Notes: generated by a model not told the origin, from the sequence alone. 64,000 nt of DNA from Thermus scotoductus DSM 8553 (GCF_000381045.1 NZ_KB905730.1:62001-126000); one strand, 5' to 3'. Shown: positions 34,061-43,372, counted from the stretch's first letter. A program made the numbers and translations.

Positions 34061-36550
34061 GTGCGGCGGGACCGTCCTCGGCGCCAAGTGGAGGAGGCCT
34101 TTCGCCAAAGCCCCGGGGTGGTCCTGGCGGCGGGGGCGGGGTACGGGAAGACTAGCCTGGCCTCGGAGTTTTCCGGGGTCTACGTGGCCCTGGCGGAGGA
34201 GGCCAAGGACCCTGCGGTTTTCCTGTGGCACCTTCTGGCTGCCTACCAAGGCCGGGCCGAGCTTCAGAGGGTGGCGGAGCTTTTGGAGGCAGGGGCTTGG
34301 CCCAGGGCCTTGGAGGCCCTTTTGGGTGCCCTGGAGCCCTTGGGTTTCCACCTCCTGGTGCTGGATGAGGTCCACCGGGCGGAAAGCCCTGGGGTGCTCA
34401 AAGTGGTGCAGGGCCTGGTCCGGCTTCCCGGCCTAAGGCTCTTGCTCCTCTCACGGAAGGCCACACCCTTTGCCTTCCTCACGGTACTTTCCGAGTGGGA
34501 GCTGGCTTTTGATCCCGAGGAGGCCTGCCAGCTTGCCAAGGCGCTGGCCCCGGAACTTCCTGCCTTTGAAGTGGAGCGAGCCCTTTCCCTGGTGAGGGGA
34601 TGGCCCCTGGGCCTACGGGTGGTCCTGTTGGCCATGCGCCGGGGCCTGAAGCCGGAGCTGGCGCTGGAAAGCGCCGAGGGGCTATTGGCTTACCTGGCCT
34701 ATGGCCTTCCCGAGGAAGTTCTGCGGGAGGCCTCGAGGCTGGCCCTTTTGGGGGAGGTCCCGGAGGCGGAAGGCCAAGCCCTCTTGCCCTATGCCGAAGA
34801 CCTGCTTCTGGAGAGGCGGGAGGGCAAGCTCTGGTTCCATCCCCTGGTGCGCAGTGCCTTGAAAACCCTCCTTCCCGAGGCGGAAGCCCGGGGGCTCCTC
34901 ACCAAGGCGGCGGAGGAGGCCTTGGACCGCGGGGAGGGGATCCGGGCAGCCGGGTTCCTCCTGGAGGCGGGAAGACTTGGCCACGTGGCGGATCTCCTGG
35001 TGCAGGAGGGATTTTCCTGGTTGGCGCGCGGTCTCACCTACACCGTGTTGCGCCTTTTGGCCCACCTACCGGAAGCCTTGCGCCAAGGGCGGCGCGCCCT
35101 CGACCTGTTGGAGGCTGAGGCCTTGCGCCAGGCTGGGCGCTACCAGGAAGCGGAGGCCGCTTACCAGAAGGCCCTTAGGGCGGGGGAGACCCGGGCCTAC
35201 TTGGGTCTGGCCCGGCTGTTCCTGGACACCGTGGAACCTGCTCGAGGACGTCCTTACCTGGAGGAGGCCTCGAGGTTGTTTCCAGCGGAAGCCAGGCTTC
35301 TCCTGGCGGAGAATCTTCTCAACGAGGGCCGGGTAGCGGAGGCGGAAGCCTTGGGGTTCTCCGGGTCAAGGCTTCTCCTTAGGCAGGGGAGGCCCAAAGA
35401 GGCCCTGGCCCGCCTTAGGGAAAGCGAGGACCCCGGCCTGCACCGGCCGCCGCAGAACCATCGGGAGGGTACCCTTCTCCGGTCACTTTTGGAGTGCGTG
35501 GCAGGGGATGCGGAGGAGGGCCTCCGGTGGGCGGAGCGGGGGCTTTGGGAGGCTGAGGTGCTGGGGAGTCCTTTCGGCATGAGCCTGGCTCAGGCCAGGA
35601 GGGGGCATGCCCTTCTGGTTTTGGAACGCTTAGAGGAGGCCAAGGCGGAAGGGGGTCCAGCGCGGCTTAGGGTGGAAGCCCTGGGGGGTCTGGCTGCCCT
35701 GGGGGATGAGAAGGCCTACAGGGAAATGGTTCGCCTGGCCCGGACCGCCGGGGATCTTTGGGTGGAAGGCTTCCTCACCCTTATGGCGGCGGTGGCTTGG
35801 CTTCGGCGGGGCGAGGTTTTTTCCTTGCCCACCCTGCCCCTTTTGGACCCCTTCCTTCAGGCTTTGGCCGAGGCTTACCCCTTTGGGGATGGATGGGAAG
35901 ACCTTTTGCGGGTTTACCCCTTCCTGGCCCACCGGACGCTTTTCTCACCTCCGGTTTCCCGGGTACGCCGGGCCCTTTGGCGGCTTGGCCGCCTTCCCGT
36001 TCCCTACCATCCCGGGGTGCGGGTGGAGATACGGGTCCTCGGGGGATTTGAGGTGCGGGTGGAGGGACGACTTGTGCGGTTCCGCCGGGATAAGGCCCGG
36101 CTTCTTTTGGCCCTTCTGGTGGCCACCCAATGGGAGAAGGAGGATCTCCTCGAGGCCCTGTCGGTTTCCCCTGGGGAGTTTCGGGTGCTGTGGTGGGAGG
36201 TGGTCAACGCCCTGGAGCCCGACCGGCCCAGAGGGGCCAGGCCCTACTTCCTGCGCCAGAAGCCCTATGGCCTTTTCCGCCAGGCGCCGGAGCTATACCT
36301 GGACCTGGAGCCCCTCGCCCCACCCTACCTGGGGCTGGACCATCCTTTTCTGGATGAGGTTTCCAGGGCTTACCTGGAGGAGCGGCGGAGAGAGCTTTTG
36401 CAAAGCCCTAGGCTCGAGGACTGGCTTTTGGCCTTGCGCCTGGATCCCCTGGATGAGGAGGTCCTGAAGAGGCTTTGCGGCACCCCCGCCCAGGAAGAGG
36501 CTCTCCGCCTTCGGCAGCGGGCCCTGGAGGAGCTGGGTCTTAAGGCGTAA
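34061..36550 (+). CDS. ATPase-TPR transcriptional regulator with C-terminal SARP/BTAD region
   Basis: An 829-residue STAND-type regulator. Domains in order: AAA/NTPase with P-loop [17 protein letters not shown] at about residue 25 and Walker [11 protein letters not shown] near 105; a winged-helix-like and helical arm; TPR repeats (residues about 320-600, [20 protein letters not shown]); a winged-helix DNA-binding domain [20 protein letters not shown] near 655, as in SARP activators; and a short BTAD-like end. In AfsR the SARP part is N-terminal, so the order here is reversed. The GTG at 34061 is the first start after the remnant junction; AAGGAG touches it with no spacing, so the original start and promoter may have been lost. 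Its target is unknown; the neighbouring remnants suggest acyl-CoA metabolism. Confidence 0.8.
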   Translation: MRRDRPRRQVEEAFRQSPGVVLAAGAGYGKTSLASEFSGVYVALAEEAKDPAVFLWHLLAAYQGRAELQRVAELLEAGAWPRALEALLGALEPLGFHLLVLDEVHRAESPGVLKVVQGLVRLPGLRLLLLSRKATPFAFLTVLSEWELAFDPEEACQLAKALAPELPAFEVERALSLVRGWPLGLRVVLLAMRRGLKPELALESAEGLLAYLAYGLPEEVLREASRLALLGEVPEAEGQALLPYAEDLLLERREGKLWFHPLVRSALKTLLPEAEARGLLTKAAEEALDRGEGIRAAGFLLEAGRLGHVADLLVQEGFSWLARGLTYTVLRLLAHLPEALRQGRRALDLLEAEALRQAGRYQEAEAAYQKALRAGETRAYLGLARLFLDTVEPARGRPYLEEASRLFPAEARLLLAENLLNEGRVAEAEALGFSGSRLLLRQGRPKEALARLRESEDPGLHRPPQNHREGTLLRSLLECVAGDAEEGLRWAERGLWEAEVLGSPFGMSLAQARRGHALLVLERLEEAKAEGGPARLRVEALGGLAALGDEKAYREMVRLARTAGDLWVEGFLTLMAAVAWLRRGEVFSLPTLPLLDPFLQALAEAYPFGDGWEDLLRVYPFLAHRTLFSPPVSRVRRALWRLGRLPVPYHPGVRVEIRVLGGFEVRVEGRLVRFRRDKARLLLALLVATQWEKEDLLEALSVSPGEFRVLWWEVVNALEPDRPRGARPYFLRQKPYGLFRQAPELYLDLEPLAPPYLGLDHPFLDEVSRAYLEERRRELLQSPRLEDWLLALRLDPLDEEVLKRLCGTPAQEEALRLRQRALEELGLKA

Positions 36551-36551
36551 G

Positions 36552-36581
36552 GCCCACCCCCCGGGATCCCGAGGGGTGGGC
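36552..36581. terminator. Bidirectional terminator between the regulator and secDF
   Basis: GCCCACCCC (36552-36560) and GGGGTGGGC (36573-36581) form a perfect nine-pair stem, and the loop itself contains the palindrome CGGGATCCCG. The two flanking genes converge here. No long T-run follows on either strand, so efficiency is uncertain. Confidence 0.65.
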
Positions 36582-36603
36582 GCTGTGTTCTCTTCCGAGG
36601 ACC

Positions 36604-38811
36604 CTATGTGGCTTTCTTGGCCTGGCGTTGCCGTAACTCCTTCCAGAACACCACCATGGCGCTCACCACGTAGATGGAGCTGTAGGTGCCCACGAAGATG
36701 CCCACGAAGATGGCCAAGGAGAAGTCCCTGAGGACGCTTCCCCCCAGGAAGAGGAGGGCGATGATGGGCAGGAGGGTGGTCAGGCTGGTCATCACCGTGC
36801 GGGAAAGGGTCTGGTTGATGGAGCGGTTCACTATCTCCCTGTAGGGAAGCCCCCGGAGGAGGCGCTGGTTTTCCCGGATGCGGTCGGAAACCACGATGGA
36901 GTCGTTGATGGAGTAGCCCACGATGGTGAGCAGGGCGGCGATGGTGGGGATGGAGAACTCCAGGCCCAAGAGGCTATACATCCCCGCCACGATGGCCACG
37001 TCGTGGGCCACGGCCAAGACGCTCGCCACCCCAAAGGTCCAGTCGAAGCGGAAGGCCACGTAGAGGAGGATGAGGCCCAGGCCCACCAAGACGGCCATCA
37101 CCGCATTCCGGCGGAGCTCGGAGCCAATGGCCGGGCCCACGGTTTCCGAGGTGAGGACGGTGGCCTTGAGTTCAGCGCCGAGGAGGCGTTCCAGCTCCAG
37201 GCGTTTTGCATCGGGCAAAGGAGGAAGCTTTACGGAAAACTCCCTGTAGTCGGCAGTGGGAGCCTGCACCTGGGTGATGACGGCTTCCTTGGCGGGAAAG
37301 CCTTTGGTTTCCAGGAAGCGCCTTAGGGTGTCCACACCCACCTCTGGGCTGGTGCGCAGGGTATAGGCGGTGCCGCCGGTGAAGTCGATGGAGTAGTTGA
37401 ACCCCTTGGTGAAGACCACCCCCGCGGCCAAGACCGCCAGGAGGAGGGTGGCTAGGGTGATGAAGCGGGCCGGGCCCATGAAGTTAAACCGGGGGTTCAC
37501 CAGCCACATGGGAGGCTTTATCTCACCCCGGTCCGCCAGGCGCTCCAGGAGGTAGCGGCTGAAGACCAGGTTGGAGAAGACGCTGGCCACCACCCCGATA
37601 GCCAGGATTACCGCGAAGCCCCGTACGGGTCCCGTGGCGTACTGGTAAAGGGCGGCAGCGGCCAGCAGGTGGGCGGCGTTCACGTCCAGGATGGTCAGGG
37701 TGGAGTGTTTGAAACCCTCGGGGATGGCCTGGCGGAACTTCTTCCCGGCCCTGAGCTCCTCCTTGATGCGCTCAAAGGAAAGCACGTTCCCGTCCACGGC
37801 AGCCCCCAGGGTGAGGACCAAGCCGGCGATGCCGGGGAGGGTCAGGGTGGCCCCGAGGCCCGAAAGGAGCCCCAGGATGAGCACCGAGGTGTAGATGAGG
37901 CCCAAGGAAGCCACCAGACCTAGGCTTGGGCCGTAGTAGGCGAAGATGAGGAGGAAGATGGCCAGGGTGCCGATGAGGGCCGAGCGGATGCCGGCTTGGA
38001 TGGCGTCCTGACCCAGGGTGGGACCGATGGCCCGGATCTCCGCCACCTCCAGGGGAACGGGCAATGCTCCGGAACGCAGCACCAGGGCGATCTCGCTGGC
38101 CTCCTCGAGGCTCGAAAGCCCCTCTATGACCGCCTGGCCCCCGGTGATGGCCTGCCTTATGACGGGAGCGGTGTAGACCTTGCCGTCCAGGACAATGGCC
38201 AGCCGCTTGCCCACGTTGGCCCGGGTGACCTCCTCAAACTTCTTGGCCCCTTCCGGGGTAAAGGTAAGGGCCACCTGGGGGCGGCCGAACTGGTCAAAGA
38301 CCGCCCGGGCATCCGCCAGGTCTGCCCCCGTGAGGAGGGGCGGGCCCAGGTCCTCGGGCTTGATGAGGTCCTTTTCCAGGTCCTCCCGCTTAAGCCTGGG
38401 GTTTTCCCTAAGGGCCTGGTTGATCTGGGCCACGGTGGTGCCCGTGGCTCCTTCCTTGAGGATGCGGAACTCCAGGACCGCCCTTTGCCCTATAAGCTTA
38501 AGGGCCCGGTCCTGGTCGGCCTGGGAAAGGCCGGGTAGCTCCACCACGATGCGCTTTTGCCCCTGGATCTGGATGAGGGGTTCCGCCACCCCTAAGGCGT
38601 TGATGCGGTTTTCCAAGATGGTGCGCGCCTTTTCCAGGTCGTCGGGGGTAGGGTTTTCCACCGCGGCCTCGAGGACGATGCGAAGACCCCCTTTAAGGTC
38701 CAGACCCAGCTTGACCATGGGTTCCCCGGGGGCCCAGGGCTTCCAGACCATGAGGAGGGCCAGCAGGAAAAGACCTAGGAGTAGAAGTCCATTCAGAAGC
38801 TTACGATTCAT
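36604..38811 (-). CDS. secDF: SecDF, fused preprotein translocase subunits
   Basis: A 735-residue single-chain SecDF, the same length as the T. thermophilus protein used for structure work. It uses the proton gradient to pull proteins out of the SecYEG channel. Visible: N-terminal membrane helix (LLNGLLLLGLFLLALLMVW), the SecD signature LGLDLKGGLRIVLEA, the large periplasmic P1 domain, the transport Asp in AAVDGNVLSFERIKEELRAG, the SecF half beginning GFNYSIDFTGGTAYTL, and VGYSINDSIVVSDRIRENQR. AAAGG occurs before the ATG. Separate from the upstream infB operon by an 87-base gap that holds no clear hairpin. Confidence 0.95.
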   Translation of the reverse strand: MNRKLLNGLLLLGLFLLALLMVWKPWAPGEPMVKLGLDLKGGLRIVLEAAVENPTPDDLEKARTILENRINALGVAEPLIQIQGQKRIVVELPGLSQADQDRALKLIGQRAVLEFRILKEGATGTTVAQINQALRENPRLKREDLEKDLIKPEDLGPPLLTGADLADARAVFDQFGRPQVALTFTPEGAKKFEEVTRANVGKRLAIVLDGKVYTAPVIRQAITGGQAVIEGLSSLEEASEIALVLRSGALPVPLEVAEIRAIGPTLGQDAIQAGIRSALIGTLAIFLLIFAYYGPSLGLVASLGLIYTSVLILGLLSGLGATLTLPGIAGLVLTLGAAVDGNVLSFERIKEELRAGKKFRQAIPEGFKHSTLTILDVNAAHLLAAAALYQYATGPVRGFAVILAIGVVASVFSNLVFSRYLLERLADRGEIKPPMWLVNPRFNFMGPARFITLATLLLAVLAAGVVFTKGFNYSIDFTGGTAYTLRTSPEVGVDTLRRFLETKGFPAKEAVITQVQAPTADYREFSVKLPPLPDAKRLELERLLGAELKATVLTSETVGPAIGSELRRNAVMAVLVGLGLILLYVAFRFDWTFGVASVLAVAHDVAIVAGMYSLLGLEFSIPTIAALLTIVGYSINDSIVVSDRIRENQRLLRGLPYREIVNRSINQTLSRTVMTSLTTLLPIIALLFLGGSVLRDFSLAIFVGIFVGTYSSIYVVSAMVVFWKELRQRQAKKAT

Positions 38812-38898
38812 AACCTTTACCTTTGGGCACGCATGTGCCTGATGGGCTATTGCCTTGGGTACCGAGAGCCTAACCGGGTTACGGGTACTTGGGCTCTC

Positions 38899-39219
38899 CT
38901 AGCCCCCGTCCAGCTGCAAGCGGCCATAGAGGAGGTAGAGATGGATGGCGGGGAGGACGGTCGGGAGTGGGGGACGCACCCCCTGGTACGAGGGTCTTGC
39001 CGCGGTCTCGGAGGGTCTGGCAGGAGTCTGGGCCAGGGAGGAGGTCCCGCTTCCTTGCCGCTCTTCCTTCAGGACCAGGGCCGGCCCCTTGGCTGCAAGC
39101 CCGGCTTCTCCCTTTCCCTTCCCCTGGGAAAGAGGCAAGGCCAGGCCTTGAAGGAGGAGGGCCAGGACCACCAGGGGGATCCCAGGCCACTTCCTACCCA
39201 CCAGTTCCCCCCACTTCAC
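38899..39219 (-). CDS. Small membrane-anchored hypothetical protein
   Basis: A 106-residue protein following infB by eight bases. GTG start (MKWGELVGRKW) with AAGGTG overlapping it; one hydrophobic helix (PGIPLVVLALLLQGLALPL) is followed by a Ser/Pro/Lys-rich, probably disordered external segment (TSSLAQTPARPSETAARPSY) and a hydrophobic end (LPAIHLYLLYGRLQLDGG). No family is recognised. Position suggests the last gene of the nusA operon. Composition is less typical than its neighbours, so there is some doubt that it is translated. Confidence 0.5.
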   Translation of the reverse strand: MKWGELVGRKWPGIPLVVLALLLQGLALPLSQGKGKGEAGLAAKGPALVLKEERQGSGTSSLAQTPARPSETAARPSYQGVRPPLPTVLPAIHLYLLYGRLQLDGG

Positions 39220-39227
39220 CTTGCGCC

Positions 39228-40943
39228 CTATGCGGGCACCTCCACCATCTGGAAGGCTTCGATGATGTCCCCTTCCTGGAAGTCGTCAAACCCCTCGAGG
39301 CCGATGCCGCACTCGTAGCCCTGGGCCACCTCCCGCACGTCCTCCTTGAAGCGTTTGAGGCTGGCCATTTTCCCCTTCCAGATTTCCTCGCCCTTGCGCA
39401 AAACCCTTACCTCGGCGCTACGCACCACCTTGCCCTGGGTGACCATGCATCCCGCCACCTGTTTGCCCCCGGGTAAGCGGAAGATGGCCCGCACCTCGGC
39501 CCGGCCCAGGATCTCTTCCTTGTAGATGGGCTCCTTTTGCCCCTTGACCATGGCTCGGACCTCGTCGATGAGGTCATAGATGATGCGGAAGGTTTTGAGG
39601 AGGACCCCCTTGTTTTCCGCCGCCTTCTTCACCGCACCGGAGGGGTTCACCCCGAAGGCCAGGATGGCGGCGTTGGCCGTCTGGGCCAGGAGGACATCGG
39701 ACTCCGTGGGGGCCCCCACCTGGGCCAGGAGGACGTTGATCTTGACCTCCTCGGTGCTCTCCTTGGCCAGGATGTGCTGGATGGCCTCCAGGGAGCCCTG
39801 GGTATCCGCCCGGAGAATGAGGTTAACCTCCTTCTGCCCTTCCTCCTGCAGGGTCCGGAGCAGGTCGGCCATGGTCCTGGGGCGGCGCTCCTTCTCGGCT
39901 TCCTCCCGGGCCTTTCGCTCTTCCTTTCGCTCCTCGGTGATCTCCTTGGCGGCTTCGAGATCCGGTACCCACTCCACCACATCCCCGGCGTGGGGAAGCT
40001 CCTGGAAGCCCAAAACCTGCACGGCGCTTCCCGGGCCCGTTTCCTTGCGCTGGTTGCCATCGGCGTCCATCATGGCCCGGATGCGGCCGTACACCTCTCC
40101 GGCCACCACGTAGTCCCCCACCCGGAAGGTCCCCTCCTGGACCAGCATGTTGGCGATAATGCCCGCCTGCTTGTCCAGCTTGGACTCGAGGATAACCCCT
40201 TTAGGCTCGGCGTTCGGGTCGGCCCGGTAGTCCTCCAGCTCGGCGATGAGGAGGATCATCTCCAAAAGGTCCTGCACCCCTTGGCCCGTTTTGGCGCTGA
40301 TGGGCACCACGATGGCATCCCCGCCGTACTCCTCGGGCACGAAGCCCCGCTCCATTAGCTGGCGCTTGACCCGGTCGGGGTCGGCCTGGGGCAGGTCCAT
40401 TTTGTTCAGGGCGAAGACGATTTTGGCCCCGGCTGCCTTGGCGTGGGCGATGGCCTCATCCGTTTGGGGCATGATCCCGTCGTCGGCGGCGATGACGATG
40501 ACGGCGATGTCCGCCACCTTGGCTCCCCGCTGCCTTATGGTGGTGAAGGCCTCGTGCCCCGGGGTGTCAATGAAGACCACCGTGCCCTGAGGGGTCTTCA
40601 CCTCGAAGGCACCCACGTGCTGGGTAATGCCTCCCGCCTCCTTCTCGGCGATGCGACTTTTCCGCAGGTAGTCCAGGAGGGTGGTCTTCCCGTGGTCCAC
40701 GTGGCCCATGATCACCACCACGGGAGGCCTTCGGGGCAGGGCTTTCCTGCGCTCCTCCTCCGCCAGCTTCTCCTGCAGGCCTCGTTGCTCTTTTACCAGC
40801 TCCCGCACCGCCTCCGCGTCCTCCTCGGAAAGGGTAGAGGCGTGGGACTTGTAGGCAACCCCCATCTGGTCCAGGAGCTCCAGGAGCTCCTCGTTGGTCA
40901 TGCCCAGCTCTTTAGCCAGCTGGTAGATGCGTATTTTGGCCAT
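39228..40943 (-). CDS. infB: Translation initiation factor IF-2 (short form)
   Basis: A 571-residue IF-2, the compact length seen in Thermus, without the long N-terminal extension of enterobacteria. N-terminal subdomain MAKIRIYQLAKELGMTNEEL; GTPase motifs GHVDHGKTTLLDYL, VFIDTPGHEAFT and NKMDLPQADP; then domain II, and C-terminal fMet-tRNA-binding domain ending FDDFQEGDIIEAFQMVEVPA. It positions initiator tRNA on the 30S subunit and promotes subunit joining. TAGGAGGTAC before the ATG is a strong SD. The ATG lies inside the end of ylxR (32-base overlap). Confidence 0.96.
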   Translation of the reverse strand: MAKIRIYQLAKELGMTNEELLELLDQMGVAYKSHASTLSEEDAEAVRELVKEQRGLQEKLAEEERRKALPRRPPVVVIMGHVDHGKTTLLDYLRKSRIAEKEAGGITQHVGAFEVKTPQGTVVFIDTPGHEAFTTIRQRGAKVADIAVIVIAADDGIMPQTDEAIAHAKAAGAKIVFALNKMDLPQADPDRVKRQLMERGFVPEEYGGDAIVVPISAKTGQGVQDLLEMILLIAELEDYRADPNAEPKGVILESKLDKQAGIIANMLVQEGTFRVGDYVVAGEVYGRIRAMMDADGNQRKETGPGSAVQVLGFQELPHAGDVVEWVPDLEAAKEITEERKEERKAREEAEKERRPRTMADLLRTLQEEGQKEVNLILRADTQGSLEAIQHILAKESTEEVKINVLLAQVGAPTESDVLLAQTANAAILAFGVNPSGAVKKAAENKGVLLKTFRIIYDLIDEVRAMVKGQKEPIYKEEILGRAEVRAIFRLPGGKQVAGCMVTQGKVVRSAEVRVLRKGEEIWKGKMASLKRFKEDVREVAQGYECGIGLEGFDDFQEGDIIEAFQMVEVPA

Positions 40944-41190
40944 CCGTACCTCCTAAAAGGGTGACAAGCGCTTCCGACAAGGCTCTGGCCCGGGCCCCGG
41001 CAAAGCGCCTCAGCTTCTTTTCCGTCCAGCACTCCGGGTTGTCGGGGCAGACATAAGCCCCCCTGCCCGGCAGTTTCCCCGTGGGGTCCAGGCGAAACCC
41101 CTCCGGCATGAGCAGGATCCGCAAAAGCTCCCCCTTGGGCCGCCTTTTGCGGCACGCCACGCACATGCGGATGGGGACATGCTTCGCCAT
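40912..41190 (-). CDS. ylxR: YlxR family RNA-binding protein
   Basis: A 92-residue basic protein. The signature segments are PIRMCVACRKRRPKGELLRI and GRGAYVCPDNPECWTEKKLR, with four cysteines that match the YlxR (DUF448) family. It is found almost always between nusA and infB; relatives bind RNA or act as nucleoid-associated or RNase P regulators. Its ATG overlaps the nusA stop (TAATG), and its 3' end overlaps infB by 32 bases. Its C-terminal tail (GGTDGQNTHLPAG) is probably flexible. Confidence 0.92.
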   Translation of the reverse strand: MAKHVPIRMCVACRKRRPKGELLRILLMPEGFRLDPTGKLPGRGAYVCPDNPECWTEKKLRRFAGARARALSEALVTLLGGTDGQNTHLPAG

Positions 41191-42353
41191 TACTCGGAAA
41201 GATCCCGGAAGAGTTTCTCGAATTCCTCTTTCGCCCGGCTGGTGGTTTCCGCCTCTTCCTTGGCGGCCTTGCGAATGGCCTCGTCCAGGTCGGAGATCTC
41301 CGCCTCCTCAAAGTGGATCTCGTAACCCGTGAGCTTGGAGGCCAGGCGCACGTTCTGACCCCCGGTGCCGATGGCCAGGGAGTGTTGGTCCTTGGTCACC
41401 TTGACCCGGGCCTTCTGCCCATCGGGTTCCAGCTCGATGGAACCCACCTGGGCGGGGGAGAGGGCGTTGCGGATGAACTCCTTGGGATCCTTGGCCCAGA
41501 GGATGATGTCCACCTTCTCCCGGCCCAGCTCGGCGGAAACCGCCTGGATGCGCTGGCCCTTATGGCCGATGCAGGCCCCGATGGGGTCCACATTGGGGTT
41601 GTGGGTCATCACCGCCACCTTGCTGCGGCGGCCGGGCTCGCGGGCGATGGCCTTGATCTCCACGATGCCCTCGGCGATCTCGGGGACCTCCTGCTTCAAG
41701 AGGTGCTCCAGAAGCTTCTCGTGGGCCCGGCTTACGATCAGGGAAGGGCCTTTGGCGGATCGGTCCACCTTTTTTAGGTACACCTTGAGGCGCTGCCCGG
41801 GGTAGTAGCGCTCCGTGGGGATCTGCTCGCTCTTGGGGAGGTAAGCCTCCCCCCGGCCCAGCTCCACGAAGACGTTGCCGCGGTTGTCCACCCGGGTCAC
41901 CACCCCGGTGAGGACCTGGCCCTCCTTGTCCTTGTACTCGTTGTAGATGCGGTTGCGCTCGGACTCCTTGAGGCGCTGGGTGAGGATCTGGCGCAGGTCC
42001 TGGATGGCCATGCGGGAGAGGCCCTCGGGGTCGATGGGGAACTCCATCTCGTCGCCCACCTGGACCTCGGGGTCGTACTGGAGGGCCTCGGAGAGGGCGA
42101 TTTCCTTGTCTGGATCCTCCACCTTCTCCACCACGCGGCGGACCTCCACCATCTCGATGCGCCCGGTCTGGGGGTCTATATAGACGTCCACCTCCGGACC
42201 CTTACCCGCATCGATTTCTTCCTTGCGGTACCCCTTTTGCCGCTTGATGTAGGCCTTGCGCAGGGCTTCCTTGAAGGCCTCGAGGACCTCCTCGGTGGTG
42301 ACCCCCCGCTCCAAGGCCAGCTGCTGCATGGCGTCTATGAATTCCCGGTTCAT
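41190..42353 (-). CDS. nusA: Transcription termination/antitermination factor NusA
   Basis: A 387-residue NusA: N-terminal RNA polymerase-binding domain (MNREFIDAMQQLALERGVTT), S1 domain (GQVLTGVVTRVDNRGNVFVE), and two KH domains (PIGACIGHKGQRIQAVSAEL and LAIGTGGQNVRLASKLTGYE). It lacks the acidic repeats of E. coli NusA. It modulates pausing, intrinsic termination and rRNA antitermination. It follows rimP with a 23-base gap containing AGGGAGGAG. Confidence 0.96.
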   Translation of the reverse strand: MNREFIDAMQQLALERGVTTEEVLEAFKEALRKAYIKRQKGYRKEEIDAGKGPEVDVYIDPQTGRIEMVEVRRVVEKVEDPDKEIALSEALQYDPEVQVGDEMEFPIDPEGLSRMAIQDLRQILTQRLKESERNRIYNEYKDKEGQVLTGVVTRVDNRGNVFVELGRGEAYLPKSEQIPTERYYPGQRLKVYLKKVDRSAKGPSLIVSRAHEKLLEHLLKQEVPEIAEGIVEIKAIAREPGRRSKVAVMTHNPNVDPIGACIGHKGQRIQAVSAELGREKVDIILWAKDPKEFIRNALSPAQVGSIELEPDGQKARVKVTKDQHSLAIGTGGQNVRLASKLTGYEIHFEEAEISDLDEAIRKAAKEEAETTSRAKEEFEKLFRDLSE

Positions 42354-42376
42354 CTCTCCTCCCTAAATCTCGGCTG

Positions 42377-42802
42377 TTACCTGGGCTCCTCGGGCCACTC
42401 GGCAAGGTTGGCGCGGAAGGTGCCGATCCTCAGGCGCTTTTCCTCCTGGCCCACCTGGAAGACCACCTCGTCCCCTTCCACCCGAAGGATGCGCCCGGTG
42501 AAGCCCTCGGGCCCCGGCACCTTGGCCTTTAGACCCTGGAAGCGCTCGAAGTGGCGGCGGGTAAAGAGAGGGCGCTTGGGGCCGGGAGATTCCACCAGAA
42601 GGCGGTAGCTTCCCGGAATGGGGTCCTCCTGGTCAAAGACGGCCTCTATGGCCCGGCTGGCCCGTTCCAGGTCAGCCACGCGGATGGGCCTTTCGTCCTT
42701 TCGCTCCAGGCGGACCAGGACCTCCCCGGGGGCTTCCTTCACCTCCAGGACCTCGAGGTCCAGAGGCTCCACCGCTTCCTCCACCAACCGCCAAAGGTCC
42801 AC
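42377..42802 (-). CDS. rimP: Ribosome maturation factor RimP
   Basis: About 141 residues: MDLWRLVEEAVEPLDLEVLE, DLERASRAIEAVFDQEDPIP, YRLLVESPGPKRPLFTRRHF and VGQEEKRLRIGTFRANLAEW are the RimP alpha-beta domain and C-terminal SH3-like barrel. It is needed for 30S subunit assembly. I chose GTG at 42802, with GGGAGG five to six bases before it; the frame stays open to a GTG at 42826, which would put the SD inside the gene. First gene of the rimP-nusA-ylxR-infB operon; the region upstream shares space with the divergent ssrA promoter. Confidence 0.9.
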   Translation of the reverse strand: MDLWRLVEEAVEPLDLEVLEVKEAPGEVLVRLERKDERPIRVADLERASRAIEAVFDQEDPIPGSYRLLVESPGPKRPLFTRRHFERFQGLKAKVPGPEGFTGRILRVEGDEVVFQVGQEEKRLRIGTFRANLAEWPEEPR

Positions 42803-42897
42803 AGGCACCTCCCTACCTCCCTTCACAAAGGAAGGGTGGGCTTACACCCACCCCCCTCCCTTGGGAGCACTGGGCTCAGTTTACACCCAAAACCCCC

Positions 42898-42927
42898 TTG
42901 ACTACAACCCCTTTAGCCTGTTACACT
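42898..42927 (+). promoter_or_regulatory. Promoter of ssrA
   Basis: TTGACT (42898-42903), an 18-base spacer and TACACT (42922-42927). Transcription from about 42934 gives a leader of 27 bases containing the hairpin GCCGG-TCCGAGT-CCGGC (42935-42951), which is removed by RNase P-type processing at 42961. Confidence 0.65.
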
Positions 42928-42960
42928 CAAGGTTGCCGGTCCGAGTCCGGCCAGTCACAT

Positions 42961-43309
42961 GGGGGTGAACGGTCTCGACGGGGGTCGCCGAGGGCAGGTG
43001 GCGCGCCGAGGTGCGGGTGGCCTCGTAAAAACCCGCAAAAGAATAAAGGCCAACAAGCCTGCTTACGCTCTCGCGGCTTAATGACCGCGACCTCGCCCGG
43101 TAGCCCTGCCGGGGGCTCACCGACGCGGGGACAAGAAACCCGGCTAGCCAAGGCTTAGGCCCCGTAAGCCAAGGCGAAGTTAAGCGGGGCTTGCTCCTGG
43201 CCGCCCGTCCGCGGGCCAAGCCAGGAGGACACCCAAAACGCGGACTACGCGCGTAGAGGCCTGCCGTAGGGACTTTCGGACGGGGGTTCGACTCCCCCCA
43301 CCTCCACCA
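42961..43309 (+). ncRNA. ssrA: Transfer-messenger RNA (tmRNA)
   Basis: A 349-base tmRNA that rescues stalled ribosomes. The tRNA-like ends pair: 5' GGGGGUG with 3' CACCUCC, followed by discriminator A and an encoded CCA (43307-43309). The alanine D-loop region GAACGGTCTCGACGGGGG and the T-arm CGGGGGTTCGACTCCCCC are typical. The tag reading frame is 43049-43081: resume codon GCC, then AAC AAG CCT GCT TAC GCT CTC GCG GCT and TAA, giving the tag ANKPAYALAA after the tRNA-borne alanine. The LAA end is the usual protease signal. Its own promoter lies at 42898 and a compound hairpin follows. Confidence 0.97.
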
Positions 43310-43319
43310 TAGAAGCCTC

Positions 43320-43372
43320 CAGGGGCCCTCGAGGTGTTTCCCTACGGGAAAGCACCCAAAGGGCCCCTGTTT
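43320..43372 (+). terminator. Compound hairpin after ssrA, probable terminator
   Basis: Outer stem CAGGGGCCCT (43320-43329) pairs with AGGGCCCCTG (43360-43369); inside it GGTG/CACC and TTTCCC/GGGAAA form a second helix with a three-base loop. TTT (43370-43372) follows. It is stable and well placed to end the tmRNA precursor, although the T-run is short. Confidence 0.55.

Noticed and set aside
42834-42853. GGGTGGG-CTTACA-CCCACCC stem, with TTACACCCA repeated at 42881
   Set aside because: It lies in the rimP leader on the minus strand, where the SD is downstream of it. No known regulator motif; the repeat may be two weak promoter boxes. Too little to call.
42931-42960. T-arm-like hairpin GCCGG-TCCGAGT-CCGGC upstream of ssrA, with TTACAC nearby like a tRNA-Val anticodon loop
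   Set aside because: The five-pair, seven-base-loop geometry fits a tRNA T-arm, but position 55 is C, no matching acceptor or anticodon stem can be drawn, and the -10 box lies in the same stretch. Treated as a leader hairpin.
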